Part shown: positions 12,019-22,761 of the stretch, one piece after another
How positions within the stretch are numbered: the first letter of the stretch is position 1
Layout of the letters: every line of letters begins with the position of its first letter
Assembly: GCA_004194705.1 (NCBI GenBank)
Contig: SADC01000967.1
Span: 1-64,000, forward strand
DNA: 64,000 nt
Reading direction: 5' to 3'
Source of the DNA: Ditylenchus dipsaci
Taxonomy: Eukaryota > Nematoda > Chromadorea > Rhabditida > Anguinidae
Notes under the pieces: model-generated
Told to the model about the DNA's origin: nothing
Seen by the model: the letters and a program-made list of their open reading frames with translations, nothing else
Databases searched by the model: none
Program-made: the position numbers and the translations under genes

Positions 12019-12424
12019 AAAATGCCGCTTATGGTTTTTTCTACCAGCTAAATAATTCTTTCTGTCCGCTTTTTAAATGAATAATGATAACTACAATCTG
12101 TGATAATTTTTTATTCTGAGCCACTCCGGTATACCAAATTTACTGAGGAATCCGAACTTATCGAAAAAATGTTCGGCGGCTGAGATGTGACCATTTATTG
12201 CACCCAAGAGATTTTTTGTCCAAATTCTGCAAAGCGTGCGAAACTAGACAGCTGAGAGCTTTTTAAAATTGTGTAAACGGATTCGGATTTCTTGGTGAAT
12301 TTGGTATGCTAAGGCGGCTCAGAATAAAAAAAATTATCAGAAATTGTGGTTATTTTTATTCATTTAAAAACAAGCGAGCAGAAAGAAGCATTCAGCGTGC
12401 AGAATAAAGCCAGAAGCGGGCAAA
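12019..12424. repeat. Inverted repeat (foldback), about 130-bp arms
   Basis: Left arm 12019-12175 includes TTTAAATGAATAATGATAAC and TTTTTTATTCTGAGCC. The right arm (12285-12424) carries the inverse with scattered differences. The spacer is about 110 bp. It probably is an old MITE; no target duplication was identified. Confidence 0.7.
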
Positions 12425-12599
12425 ATTTTTTTATCCATCATACAATTTTAACAATGAAATAAATACTTCTGCAGTTCATCCTACTTATTTTTCAACCCAG
12501 TTTATCACAGTCGGTGTCTCGATTCCATACTTTTCAGCAGCATCATTGTTTGAGACGGGTTCCGCATGCTTGCCCACTCTAGCTTGAATTTATTAGTTG

Positions 12600-12856
12600 A
12601 CCCTATTCCACAATGGGGGGTTTGCCTTGGTCCCCCTGTTTTTTTATTCTAATTTTTAGGCTAAAACTTAGGCAAGTGTAGGCCAGCGTATGTTAGAATG
12701 GACTTAAACATGAGCCTAAGATATGTTTCAGCCCGACCTAACATACGTTGGCCTGACCTTACCTAAGTCTAAAGCCTAAAAAGTCCTGAAAAACAACAGG
12801 AGGGACCAAGGCGAAACGCCACACCGCCCCTACCTCCCCCCCCATTGTGAATAGAG
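12600..12856. mobile_element. MITE family G, copy 1 (GCCTTGGTCCC hairpin)
   Basis: Foldback of about 255 bp: CCACAATGGGGGG, GCCTTGGTCCCCCTG, then AGGCAAGTGTAGGCCAGCGT pairing with ACGTTGGCCTGACC, and finally GGGACCAAGGCG and CCATTGTGAATAGAGCC. Other copies are at 26845, 33922 and 56836, with a fragment at 30415. Confidence 0.85.
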
Positions 12857-13127
12857 CCTAGAAGTTGATACGAGAAATGATGCCAGAAAGCGTGGCCACA
12901 TTTGGAGTATGAGGTCTATATGACCTTGACTGTTAATACGCAGAAAAAACTAAAATTCTGGAAAAAATTCTAACATTTCAGAATTTTTTGAAAATTTTCA
13001 GAACTTATGTTTTTTGCAAATTTTAGAGCAAGGTTATGCACAACTTTATACTCAAATGTAGCCCTAGTTTCGAGTATCTTTTCGAGTTTTTATTTGTTAT
13101 AATAAATTGCTCTAAAATATCCATAAA

Positions 13128-13206
13128 AAAGTAAGTTCTAAAGAAGGTACTTATGTAGTGCCGTACGAGCTGAAAAAAGGCGCAGCTAGTGAGAATTTAG
13201 GTAAAG
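13128..13206 (+). pseudogene. Duplicate of an astacin N-terminal exon
   Basis: The stretch encoding VVPYELKKGAASENL at about 13155-13200 is almost identical to the end of the first astacin exon at 28736-28798, including the following GTAA donor. The sequence before it differs (KEGTY instead of KHNDW). No further astacin exon was found here, so it is a fragment of a second, lost astacin gene or a local copy. Confidence 0.65.
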
Positions 13207-13255
13207 CTTAAAATACCCAAACTTAGCTAACTTGTTCTTTTCAAAGTCTCAAAAA

Positions 13256-13444
13256 ATGTCGGCTCTACTCTGTTTTTTGTTGTTTTTTGCCATGTTGTTT
13301 TTGGCTGATACGGGAAAGACAGGACCTGAACGTGGGTTATCAAAGAATGTTATTCATACTAATAAGTGGCTCTATCAGAGATGGATACGAAGCGGTTCTC
13401 AAAAACGACTACTGGTTCGATGGCGTCAAGATATTGACTTTTGA
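13256..13444 (+). CDS. Small ORF with signal-peptide-like start
   Basis: The ATG at 13256 opens 62 codons beginning MSALLCFLLFFAMLFLADTG, a typical signal peptide, then a basic stretch ending WRQDIDF. It lies just after the duplicated astacin exon. Another frame reads RDGYEAVLKNDYWFDGVK across the 3' half, so the true frame is uncertain. No family was recognised. Confidence 0.3.
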   Translation: MSALLCFLLFFAMLFLADTGKTGPERGLSKNVIHTNKWLYQRWIRSGSQKRLLVRWRQDIDF

Positions 13445-14874
13445 AAATTAGCAAATTTGATCTAGTATATATCGCTGATCAGCAACTCAGATCACGAGTG
13501 AGTGTGGTGCAGTGGTATAGGCTGCAGTTTCAATTTGACAGCAACCCAAGTGCATCCCATCCTTCAAAGAGTATTTTGAGGCTACTTTCGACGCTAAAAT
13601 TGAAAAAATTTAAGAATATTGGCAAAGGTACACTAATATCATGACTCTAGTCTTATGGCATATCTTCAAGGGCTAGCTTACGATATAGTAATAGATCAGT
13701 AAATGTTGAAAAATTTTGTTTGTTTGCCCGTGTTATTCTTTGGTGAAAATTAAAATTGCTTGCTGATAGTGATGATTGATGGTAACATTCATTCATTGTA
13801 ACATCATTGTGAGAATGACTCGCTTATAAGAGATTGGTAAATACCTTGTTTATTCAAACAGAGCAACAGTGTTCGAACATCAATAGTCTTTGATCATGAG
13901 TCTCTATGAAATCATTGTCTGTTTAGACCGAAACTCGTTCCTTTGTTGTAAGGATAGATGGATCGCCCCTTTTTTTAAAATGTGGATGAATCGTCTTTTT
14001 TATCGAGTGAGGATGAATTGTCCCTTTTTACCAAGTGAGGATGAATCGTCCCTTTTATATAGTGAGTATGAATCGTCCGTGTCCGATATGGGCTCACAGT
14101 ACATGATCTCTATAAAACCGTAACTGATTCTAGAAAAAATATCTTAGCTGCTTTTAAGGATGTGCTATCACGTAAGTTTTTCACTCATGATACATGGCGT
14201 TTGTATTTGACTCAACCAGTCATGTGAATAATGCCAAGAAACTGCATTAAAATCGAAAAAATTTATGACAACTGTATAACAGTTTTGAACTGTACTACAG
14301 ATGTTCGGCCTTATATGCCGTACGTGACGCTCTTTGCTTTCAGTCAATAAAACTTGTTGTAAAATTATTTTAGTGGTTTTGATGCGAAGAGTGCAGAAAT
14401 TTAGACTATATTCTGTAAACCTAGTTAGATAAGAGCAACGTTTGCTGAATGTCAAGAATACAAAAGGAGACTGGGTTAATTGGAAAAACAAAAGATCGAA
14501 AATGAGAACAAAGTGCATCGTCAAAGCCATAATGAAATAACCATGTGGGTGGTTCAGGTATAATACAAGTGGCTTGGGTACAGTTCAGATAGTTTGGATG
14601 CCCTCGAGATGGTTTGGGTACAATTCAGATAGTTTAAGTACCTTTCAAGTAATTTGTGTGCCATTCAGGTGGTTCGAATACCATTCAAGTGGTTCAAGTA
14701 CCTCCAGGTGGTGAGCAGAAAGCCGAAAACAGTATTTGCGATCCACAAAGTAGTGAATATGTTGAGAAAAGATCATCAGGTGCAAGGAAAAAGCACACCG
14801 GTGTTGCGTCTTCGACGCAAGTGATGTCTACAAATTTCTTCACTTTCCCAGTCTGGGGTTTGATGGCCTACTGG

Positions 14875-15330
14875 TTAAGGCATTTGCCTGCGAATTTAAA
14901 GGGAGGGAAATGTTCAAGCTGATTATCGACAGCCACCCAATCCGCCGTGAAAAAAATGACCCATTTTCGGTCCCTGCGAAAATGGGTTGAGGTGAAAGAG
15001 GTGGTGGCCGGGTTGGCAATCTGAGAAGACAACCATCCGGTAGCCCTGGATCTGCTCCTAGCCAAATACGGCAACACCGAGGCAGTCATCGGTGACTCTA
15101 CCAGCAACTGGGCAGCGTTCGGCCATGTACCAGATTCGAGGACATCCAGAAATTCCTGTTGAAGGTGGAGAAATTTATCCGGCTCCTCAAAAACAACCAT
15201 CAAGAAGTGGAGGCTTTCCATCTACCTCCCCCATCCTTAGAGCAAAAACTCACGCACACTTTGTCACGAAAAAGCAACACCCTATCAATGACTTTAGCGA
15301 AGTCTTTCGCGAAATACAGGCAACACTCGC
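14875..15330 (+). pseudogene. Gag-like remnant, possibly BEL/Pao (DUF1759-type)
   Basis: Across frame changes one reads CEFKGREMFKLIIDSHPIRR, then KKMTHFRSLRKWVEVKEVV and ALDLLLAKYGNTEAV. The order (a short F..G start, an ID element, a K..hf..L segment, an 'A...L...YG' segment) resembles the DUF1759 gag domain of BEL/Pao retrotransposons. No protease, reverse transcriptase, integrase or LTR is visible. The assignment is by pattern only. Confidence 0.4.
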
Positions 15331-15500
15331 CGCAATGGCAGTGCCTGCTATGACAGCGCCAAACAAACTCCAGGATTCCTGGGGCCTTTCACCAAGAATG
15401 CCTTTACAGGGGCATTTCACGTTTGGATTGGGCATGCTTAGAACATCTTCAGAGTATACTTCTTCATTCAGTTCTACACTCAGTTTCACTCTATTTCAGG
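15250..15500 (-). CDS. Possible exon of a small membrane/secreted peptide (P1)
   Basis: An open minus-strand frame of about 79 codons containing NEEVYSEDVLSMPNPNVKC, a cysteine pair (CPC), and a hydrophobic segment LFGAVIAGTAIAASVACI. The EVYSED motif and its DNA match the signal-peptide ORF at 38575-38703, so the two are probably paralogous. There is no ATG at the 5' end; it may begin at a splice acceptor near 15500. It overlaps the gag-like remnant on the other strand, so one of the two readings is fortuitous at its edge. Confidence 0.35.
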
Positions 15501-16109
15501 AAAACCTGGATACACTCTTTGTTAAATGGCTGTTACGAAGGATCAGTCAGTACGATTCTACAAACAATGGACTTAAGCCCAGAAATGTAGAGCTGGGAAA
15601 AATGCAACGCCACCGAGTACGTCCCTTAGCCCATAAATTTTACGCATTTTTTCAAAATTCTTACATGTGCCCAAAATCAACATTTTATCACTAAGTAACA
15701 TAATAACTCTCAACAAAACATAACGCAATTCATACTATCTTCTCTTGTGGTGGCCAACTGTTCACCATAGCGTGCAAAATTCGTAGCGAAAGAAAGTAGA
15801 AAAATAGTTCGACAAAATATTGACAAAAATTCGTAAAATCAGGGTGGGATAACAGGAAAGAACCAAAGTTTTTTTTACATCTCGAACCCCAAAATTTTAT
15901 TGCGTATTCCTGGAGCCAACCAGAGGACTATCTTGACACTATCTTATTCCAGACACTATCTTATTCCAACCCTAGCTTAGATCAAGTGTACTTATCTCGG
16001 AAAAAATATTTTAAAAAGTCTTAAACATATTCGGAAAATTCGAGACTTACCATTTATATTTAGTTAAACTTTTAGCAAAATAACATGATATTATTTTATT
16101 GGTCATGGT

Positions 16110-16640
16110 CAGTGTTGTTCCGGAGCCGACCTATTGAAAAATGGCCTCAGCTTTCATTGAAAAATTTCGGCTCTGGCGCCAGCGCCGGCGCCTCCCAATG
16201 AAATGAAATTGGGAAATTCATAACTTTTTTTATAAAAATAAGTCAAAGATTGTACTACCATGAGATTTAGGCCTGAATTGGCTTTGTGACAACCAATGGG
16301 GATGGGTATATTTCGAAAAGACGGAAAGTTGATAAAAGGAATACTGTAATCCACGTTTTTTCAAATGATTCAAATCAATTTTTTCTATTAATAACATATG
16401 ATGCCTTGGTTAAATTGATTTCAAAAGTAAACTAGAATATCGAAAAAATAAGTGAAAACAAGCAAATAATTGAAAAAAATGCAGTATAAAAATTCAAAAA
16501 TTTTAGCTTAAACTAAGAAAAAAAATTAATATTGGGCCTTTTTGAAAACAGGAACCATAGATGTTCAAAAAAGCGCGGGGTCGAAAATTTTCATTAACCG
16601 GGGTAGCGCTGGCGTTAGCCCCGGCGCCGTAACTAGACTA
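16110..16640. repeat. hAT-like repeat fragment (CAGTGTTG start)
   Basis: Begins CAGTGTTGTTCCGGAGCCGA and contains inverted GC-rich segments (GGCGCCAGCGCCGGCGCC at about 16175; AGCGCTGGCGTTAGCCCCGG at about 16607). The expected right terminus CAACACTG was not found. Confidence 0.5.
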
Positions 16641-18302
16641 GTCACGGATCAATCAGCGGGGTTTCAATCGGTGGAAGATGAATCGGCGAATACAAATCGG
16701 CTGAAACCGATGGGCTGAGGATAAACTGGTCAGGCATCAATTGCGGTGGACCCATAATTTTGACTCAAAATAGTTTTTGACAATTGCTAAAAAGATGATT
16801 TTTTAATAAGGGGTACAAGCAAGAGGCGCACCAAATTTTTTAGCTTCCACTATTGGGTCAAAAAAAAGGTTTGATGTTTGTTGCATACTAAGCCTTGCAT
16901 ATTTTATTTTCTTAGCAAATCACATGAAAAAGGCAAGCGTGCTCTTAATATCGATATTTTCTTCAACTTCAATTTTGTGTGTACATCATTCTCTATTTTT
17001 TTTTGTTGTTTAAAAGCATTCGTTATAGAGTTTTTTGCCATGATTTTTTTTGACTTTAATAAAAGTTTAGTGGCTATAACCCCGTCAGGATTTTTTCAGC
17101 ATTTTTAGTTTTTTTTAGCCTCAGTTAGCCTTTTTAGCCCCTCCCTTTCAGAATCTTTAGCCTATCGAGCCGCATTGTCAGAAAATCTGTTTCTCGGGCA
17201 CTACCTCTTATTAGCTTGGGCATGCCTCTTTGAAAAGACCGTTGCATAGGACTTTTCTCATATGTTGTAAAAATTATCAACAAAATTCATAAATTTAAAA
17301 ATACATATTTTATCCCGATAAATGCCGCATTGTTTTTGCAAACATGAAGACGTTTAAAAATTTGACCTTAGTATAGAATACCCCCTACCCAAAATTTTTT
17401 TTTTAAACTTATGAAAAGAACACTCAAATATATGTCCCTGACCCCTGAAAAAGTTCGTAAGATAGTTATTAGTCACCATTTTCGTACACTGGCATACCAA
17501 GAGCTCAAGGTCTAACCCTAAACTTGTTGTTTCAAAGGGCTGTCACAGCAATTTTGTGAGGGTCAGATTTAAAAGGGGTTTTATACTAGCGCTGAAATTT
17601 GTTTTGTGCTTGGTTGATGCTAAAGTCAGCTGCAAAAAGAGGCATTCAAAGCTTTCTGATCTAGCATGGACAGAAAAAACAGTTCGATAAAACTCTTTAA
17701 CAAAAAGAGTAAAAACTTTGACTTTTAAGGTTTAAAGATGGAGCGTAATTCCGCAAAATTTCACTGAAAAAGTTTATTCCGGTCCCTAAGCTCTTTTTTC
17801 AAACATTTTGAATGGGTTTTCATTTCACAGTTTCAAAAATACGCTAAAAACTCAAAAAGCCATCTGTCAATATGCTACAGTGGGTGTTCCGAATTCAGCC
17901 AACATGCTAACAAAAAGATCAAGACACACCAATTCTGCACCGATTTGGAAAATGACCTAAAAAATTTTGCACAGGGCAGTGCACCGGGCACCAGTGCATT
18001 GCCCGGTGCGCTGCCGGTGGCTGTGCCACATCAGTGTCGCTACAGCACGAGCTTCGACTCTAATTTCTACCAAAATATCATTTTTTAAATTATCTTCTGA
18101 AAATTCAGCACAGAAAAGTAACAATATGAAAAAAGTCTGAAAATAGTTCGGTTTATATTTTACTATCTTGTGCTGATTTTTATGAAGATTCTTCATTGAA
18201 TGATGTCTCCTCGGAAATTAGAAACGCACGGCCTTTTTTAATTGAAACGAAAAGTAGGGCATTTTTACGTATAGTCTAAAAAAGTAATAATTCTAATGTA
18301 TT
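16641..18302. other. No gene seen; GC-rich hairpin at about 17975-18030
   Basis: AT-rich sequence with frequent stops on both strands. The only distinct structure is a GC-rich stretch (GTGCACCGGGCACC...TTGCCCGGTGCGC) that can fold on itself. No exon was recognised. Confidence 0.45.
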
Positions 18303-18735
18303 AAATAATTTTTTTCCTTTTTGGTCATCCACCTCCGCGCAACTTGCTTTTTTCTCAGCTTTTTTCTTATTAAATTGAAAAAAAATTCTTATGATTTTGT
18401 ACTCTTCAGTCATTTTCACTTAGGATGAGCACATGTTCATCCTGAGTCAGAAAGGTGGGCTCCCGCTTAACTGTGAAATTTCTTGCATATTGACTAAGCA
18501 ATTTCACGGTTAATCGGGCATTGATAGTCGTACTGTACGTACCGTACTGATCTGCGATGACAACATGACACAGAATATTCAACGCTACAAAAAAGTGCCT
18601 ATCTTTTGAAGTGAGTGAGTCAAAAAATAGTTGTAATTCACGCGTGTTATATCTCTTTTAAAATTATTGCAGTTTTTTGAAAACATGCAAAAGAAATAAA
18701 GGTAATAGCTTTTTAGACTTTCTTGCAATAGGGTT
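18303..18735. repeat. Interspersed repeat H, copy 3
   Basis: Shares TTTGGTCATCCACCTCCGC, GGATGAGCACAT, GAGTCAGAAAGGTGGGCTCC and TTTTTAGACTTTCTTG with copies 1 and 2 but is more diverged. It lacks their first half. Confidence 0.75.
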
Positions 18736-18755
18736 TCTCAGTCATTCGTAATTTT

Positions 18756-19394
18756 GACCCTACCTGAGTATACCCCCCCCCAAATGAAATTTTTTGTTAA
18801 AGTGTTTGCAAACACCCTATATCGAACTAAAATCATTCCAGGAGTTCAAAAAAGACATTATTTTTGAATTCTGGCAAATAAAAAATTGAGTCTTGGACAT
18901 TTCGAAATTTCTACCATTTGCCTGTTTTGGCATGTTTTGGTCACTGGAGTGCGCGCATCTCTAACCTACCAAGCCCCCTGCGGCCCCTTCGGGGGCGCAG
19001 GGGCTTGGGAGCTTGGATTTGAGATGCGCACACCAACATACCTTAGACGCAAATCGCTCGTAAGTGACTCTGGATGTATAAAAAATGTATGCATAACCGA
19101 GTTTATTTATGCGGTAGGCCCCAGTCATCAAAACTATGTTCAAATTCCACCTTTTACACTAAATTGGACCATTTTCGGTCCATTACCACCCGATACAGCC
19201 CTAAATCCCTTTAAAAATGGTCAAAAATAGGTATTTTGTGTGGTCCCAAAACTCAGTTTTTTATCAACCAAAACTCAAAAATAATGTCTTTTTCAAGCTT
19301 CTGAGGCAATTTTAGGTCGATATAGGGTGTTTGGAAACACTTTAAATAAAATTTCATTCAGGAGGGGGGGGGTGTTGGTATACTCCGGTAGCGC
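18756..19394. mobile_element. MITE family F, copy 1 (poly-C, GC-palindrome core)
   Basis: Ends CCTACCTGAGTATACC and, inverted, GCGCTACCGGAGTATACC. It has a poly-C/poly-G tract just inside each end and a core palindrome CCCCTGCGGCCCCTTCGGGG. The flanking 9-mers are similar, not identical (CGTAATTTT and AAGAATTTT). It ends 27 bp before the ATG of gene B. Confidence 0.75.
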
Positions 19395-19421
19395 AAGAAT
19401 TTTTATATATATTTAGACACG
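19395..19421 (+). promoter_or_regulatory. TATA-like stretch directly before gene B
   Basis: TTTTTATATATATTTAG lies between the end of a family F transposon (19394) and the ATG of gene B (19422). It may be a core promoter, but a distance of under 25 bp to the ATG is short. Inference only. Confidence 0.25.
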
Positions 19422-20512
19422 ATGAAGTTTTATTATGTTTCGCTATTTGCTATTTCTATATGCTGTGCTAGTTGTGGCAAAAAAAATTCGAATAAGCAAT
19501 TAGAAGCTCAAGAAAAAGAGCATAGCGGTGTTACAAATACTTGGCTCAAATCTGCAAAGAACACCTTGTTGGGTGCTAATAAGACTGAGTCAAAATCATC
19601 TCGAAAAGAAAAAAAACTGGCCGAGCCCACCGAAAAATCAGCTGAGCTCATCAAATGCAAGCAATTTAGTCTATTAGAAGGTCTTACGAAAGACGAAAAA
19701 AAGATCATAACGCATTTACAGAAAGCTTTGTCCACATTGTGAAAGACATAAATTATTGGTTCAATCAGCAAAAGACTCACTTGAAATCAACTGCAGTAGG
19801 CGAAAAAGTGTTCTCATTCATAGGCTTTGTTAAAGAAATGCTTGAGAAATGGAAAATGTTCTGGCTAATCTTGTTTTCCCACACCTGAAAAAGTGGGCTA
19901 ATAGAAAATTGGAAAACATAGCTGTGTGTTTGGGCTATGCTTCACTGGAAGATGTGCCAACAGATGGGCTGAAGCTCAAAAATTGCTCAATTTTCCGCAG
20001 CAGCTTCGGAATTTTTTTCACACTTGCGTTTGGGAAGAAGGAAGATTTGACTAAAAAAGTGAAAAAGCAATTAGCCTGCTACAAGCTCTACTTTGCGCAA
20101 AAAAATTGGGTCAAAAAGAGAATGACAGTCAGGAAGCAGAGTTGGAGAACTCTCCACTGGGACAAGATGATAAAGAGCTGATAAAAAAGGTTGCTGAACC
20201 AGAAGAAACCGAAAATCATCGATACAAGAGAAATGTGAGCCAACAAAGTACAAACGAGCTAGAGGTGTACCAACAAAAAGCAGATCTACAAACAAATAAT
20301 AAGGATCCAAAAGAGGAATACAACGCCAATAGAGTGCTACGAAGAGCCAAACGGGCAACTCACATAATAATTGTGGGACATGTAGGAGCTTTGCCTCTCT
20401 GGGGTTTATTACTTTGATGGTTGTGTGTGTGGTTTTAATTGTTGTACTCGGAGTATTGGGTGGTAGTTCAGGCAGTAGTGGAGGTAGTACTTGGATTTTC
20501 ATCGATGCTTGA
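19422..20512 (+). CDS. Orphan secreted/membrane protein, family member B
   Basis: Paralogue of gene A, 10 kb away on the same strand; intronless, about 360 codons. Signal peptide MKFYYVSLFAISICCAS; a longer Lys/Glu/Ser-rich spacer than A; IKCKQFSLLEGLTKD; WANRKLENIAVCLG; LKNCSIFRSSFGI; AFGKKEDLTKKVKKQL; CYKLYFAQ; a Gln/Glu/Asn linker with NELEVYQ; EYNANRVLRRAKR; then HVGALPLWG, a hydrophobic helix (ITLMVVCVVLIVVLGVL) and a Gly/Ser tail ending WIFIDA. Frame changes near 19735, 19855, 20105 and 20405 each fit one lost base in a homopolymer when compared with A. The conserved cysteines and dibasic site suggest an extracellular precursor anchored or inserted by its C-terminal helix. Function unknown. 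Confidence 0.72.
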
Positions 20513-20636
20513 AGGGATTGTATGCATGTCAAAAAAATTATTTGGGGTGAAGCAAATGATTTATTAGTGAATTTATATCTTTTAGTTGTGAAATCACTTT
20601 GTATATCATCTGTCATTGTTACAAAACAAAAGATTG

Positions 20637-20642
20637 AATAAA
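20637..20642 (+). terminator. Polyadenylation signal of gene B
   Basis: AATAAA, 125 bp after the stop codon of gene B. Confidence 0.55.
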
Positions 20643-20936
20643 AATAGTCAAATTGTTATTTATTTCCTTTTGCAATAGAAATTCACAAGAATTATACGTA
20701 ACTTTGTTCAATAGTACAGCAATATTTATTACAAGGGTTGGCAGGTGTCTATCGGCGCCTACACAGGCATTTTTGCAACACAATACCTTATTTTTGATAG
20801 AAAATTCGTGCGTAGCGTGCTCGATTTGCTTACAAATGGCTTTTAAAATTCAAAATTAACTGTACATTTTTGAATTCCTGTCGAGACAAAAAATTTTAAA
20901 TTTAGTCCGCATTTTCTTGATCCTCATCTTATAGCT

Positions 20937-21290
20937 TCTTAAAGGACCATGAAACTTGATAAGCACAGCAATCTGCGGAATTTAAATTCGCGCGGGACCA
21001 CCTTAATTTTGTCGTTTAAAATTTGCATTTTAAATTAATTTTTTCTGTGTGTGTTTTCATTTCTATTTTCTTCTCTTTCTCACTCTCTCATTTTTGTCTT
21101 CTTCTTTCAGGCTTCTGTTTTCCCAGTGCTGGTGATCTCAAAATAAATAATTGGTACTATCGAGGTATCAAACTGCCGGAACTGCTGACCTTTAGATTAG
21201 ATAAGTCTTCTTATTTTGTTTTCGCCGTCGTTTGCTTTGTGGTTCTTTCAGGTGCTTGTTTTGCTTTCACTCTGCCCCCAGATTCGATTC
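20937..21290 (+). repeat. Left arm of a 1.6-kb inverted repeat
   Basis: About 350 bp, near-identical to the reverse complement of 22152-22503. It carries a TTCTTTCAG acceptor, a short open exon (AGDLKINNWYYRGIKLPELL) and a second acceptor followed by ACFAFTLPP. The arm ends inside that second exon. Confidence 0.88.
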
Positions 21291-22009
21291 TTTAACAGTC
21301 TTAGTTCACGAAGTCGCAGAACCCTGAAGATATTTCAGCTGGTAGACAGCCTAGTCGAGATTCACCAATTTTCCTGTTATGTTGCGTTTGTTTGATTTTC
21401 AATAAAATTTACTTCTTTCTTCGGTTGCACATTTATCTTTTGTAGCGGACTTTTTCAAGCTTATTTACATGGTTTTTGGCCGTATGAAGGTACAGACTTC
21501 TATAATTTTGCAAAAACTTTCATATTCGAAAAAAATGGTTTGCATCGCGTGTAGTAAAAAAGTGGGAAGTGAAAACGGAGGAAAGATGTCATTGACTGGT
21601 CCTTGTCTGGTGGCTTTCAATCCAATAGCACCTATTAATCTGTGCAGTATACAGGAATGATACGCTTAGTAGCAGCCGCATGCATTACACCTGTAGCGCC
21701 TGTATCCGGTGATTCTTTTAAGAGATTACCTTTATTTTTTTAAACTGCTTGTTTTTTTGGAAGAGCTGCATGATTGGCTCAAATCTGCTGGATAGCTGGC
21801 TTAAGCAATCCTGTTTACACTCGTGTTGCTAGTTCTTTTGCCTGACCAGTAGTTGAAGAAGTGTACAAGCAGCAGGAAAAAGAAAATTATTGAGTGAGCA
21901 TTGACCAATCCCAATCTTAGAGAAGCCGAAATAAGTAGTAAAAGAAAAGTGACAGCAACAAGAAAAAAGTTTCCCAAAGCAGTGAGTAGATACGTCCAAA
22001 AAAGCTTAC

Positions 22010-22340
22010 CTCGTCGACATTGACTGGAAAGTGGAAATCGTCGACAAGGTCGTCCAAAAGTGCGAAACTGAAAATGATCATTGTTACATGTGATATGAGT
22101 AACAAAAAAATTCAAGTCTTACGCATTATGTTCAATGTTTGCCCGATTGGTAATGCAGAAATCTGGGGGCAGAGTGAAAGCAAAACAAGCACCTGAAAGG
22201 AACCACAAAGCAAACGACGGCGAAAACAAAATAAGAAGACTTATCTAATCCAAAGGTCAGCAGTTCCGGCAGTTTGATACCTCGATAGTACCAATTATTT
22301 ATTTTGAGATCACCAGCACTGGGAAAACAGAAGCCTGAAA
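22010..22340 (-). pseudogene. Unrecognised gene fragment, three small exons
   Basis: Minus-strand exons: about 22250-22334 (FPSAGDLKINNWYYRG, IKLPELLTFGLD), 22123-22192 (CFAFTLPPDFCITNRANIEH) and 22010-22067 (ALLDDLVDDFHFPVNVDE). The last two have clean AG acceptors and GT donors. The first lacks an obvious GT donor. The first two exons are also present, inverted, at 21110-21290. I do not recognise the protein; it could be a host gene copied into the repeat or a transposon product. Confidence 0.4.
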
Positions 22341-22503
22341 GAAGAAGACAAAAATGAGAGAGTGAGAAAGAGAAGAAATAGAAATGAAAAACACACACAG
22401 AAAAATTAATTTAAAATGCCAAATTTTAAACGACAAAATTAAGGTGGTCCCGCGCGAATTTAAATTCCGCAGATTGCTGTGCTTATCAAGTTTATGGTCC
22501 TTT
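22152..22503 (-). repeat. Right arm of the 1.6-kb inverted repeat
   Basis: Reverse complement of 20937-21290 with few differences. Outer edges share AAAGGACCAT and GCACAGCAATCTGCGGAAT. The spacer between the arms (21291-22151) is unique and holds the third exon above. Confidence 0.88.
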
Positions 22504-22761
22504 AATAATAATTATGTCCTCTATTTGAATTCACTTCTTCTAGCCGCTCTTTATTTGAACAAAAACTGCAATCTTGGGGAACACGGTGAAATTAGCGACA
22601 AAAATGTTTTTACCGGCTATGACCCATTTTTTGGCCTCCGAAATCGAAATAACAATGACATGTTTGCTTAACACTCCGCGGGTCATGCGGCGTAATTGCA
22701 GCTTTCAACTGAGAATGTAGCGTATTGTGTACCGTACCACAGCCTCAATTTAACACTATCT

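Noticed and set aside
14656..14880. Third member of the A/B family (FPVWGLM after basic residues)
   Set aside because: Only about six residues agree (PVWGL), with no other block of the family nearby.
14858..14935. tRNA-like A box (TGGCCTACTGGTTAAGG) and GTTCAAGCT
   Set aside because: No cloverleaf can be drawn, and the sequence reads as the start of the gag-like frame.
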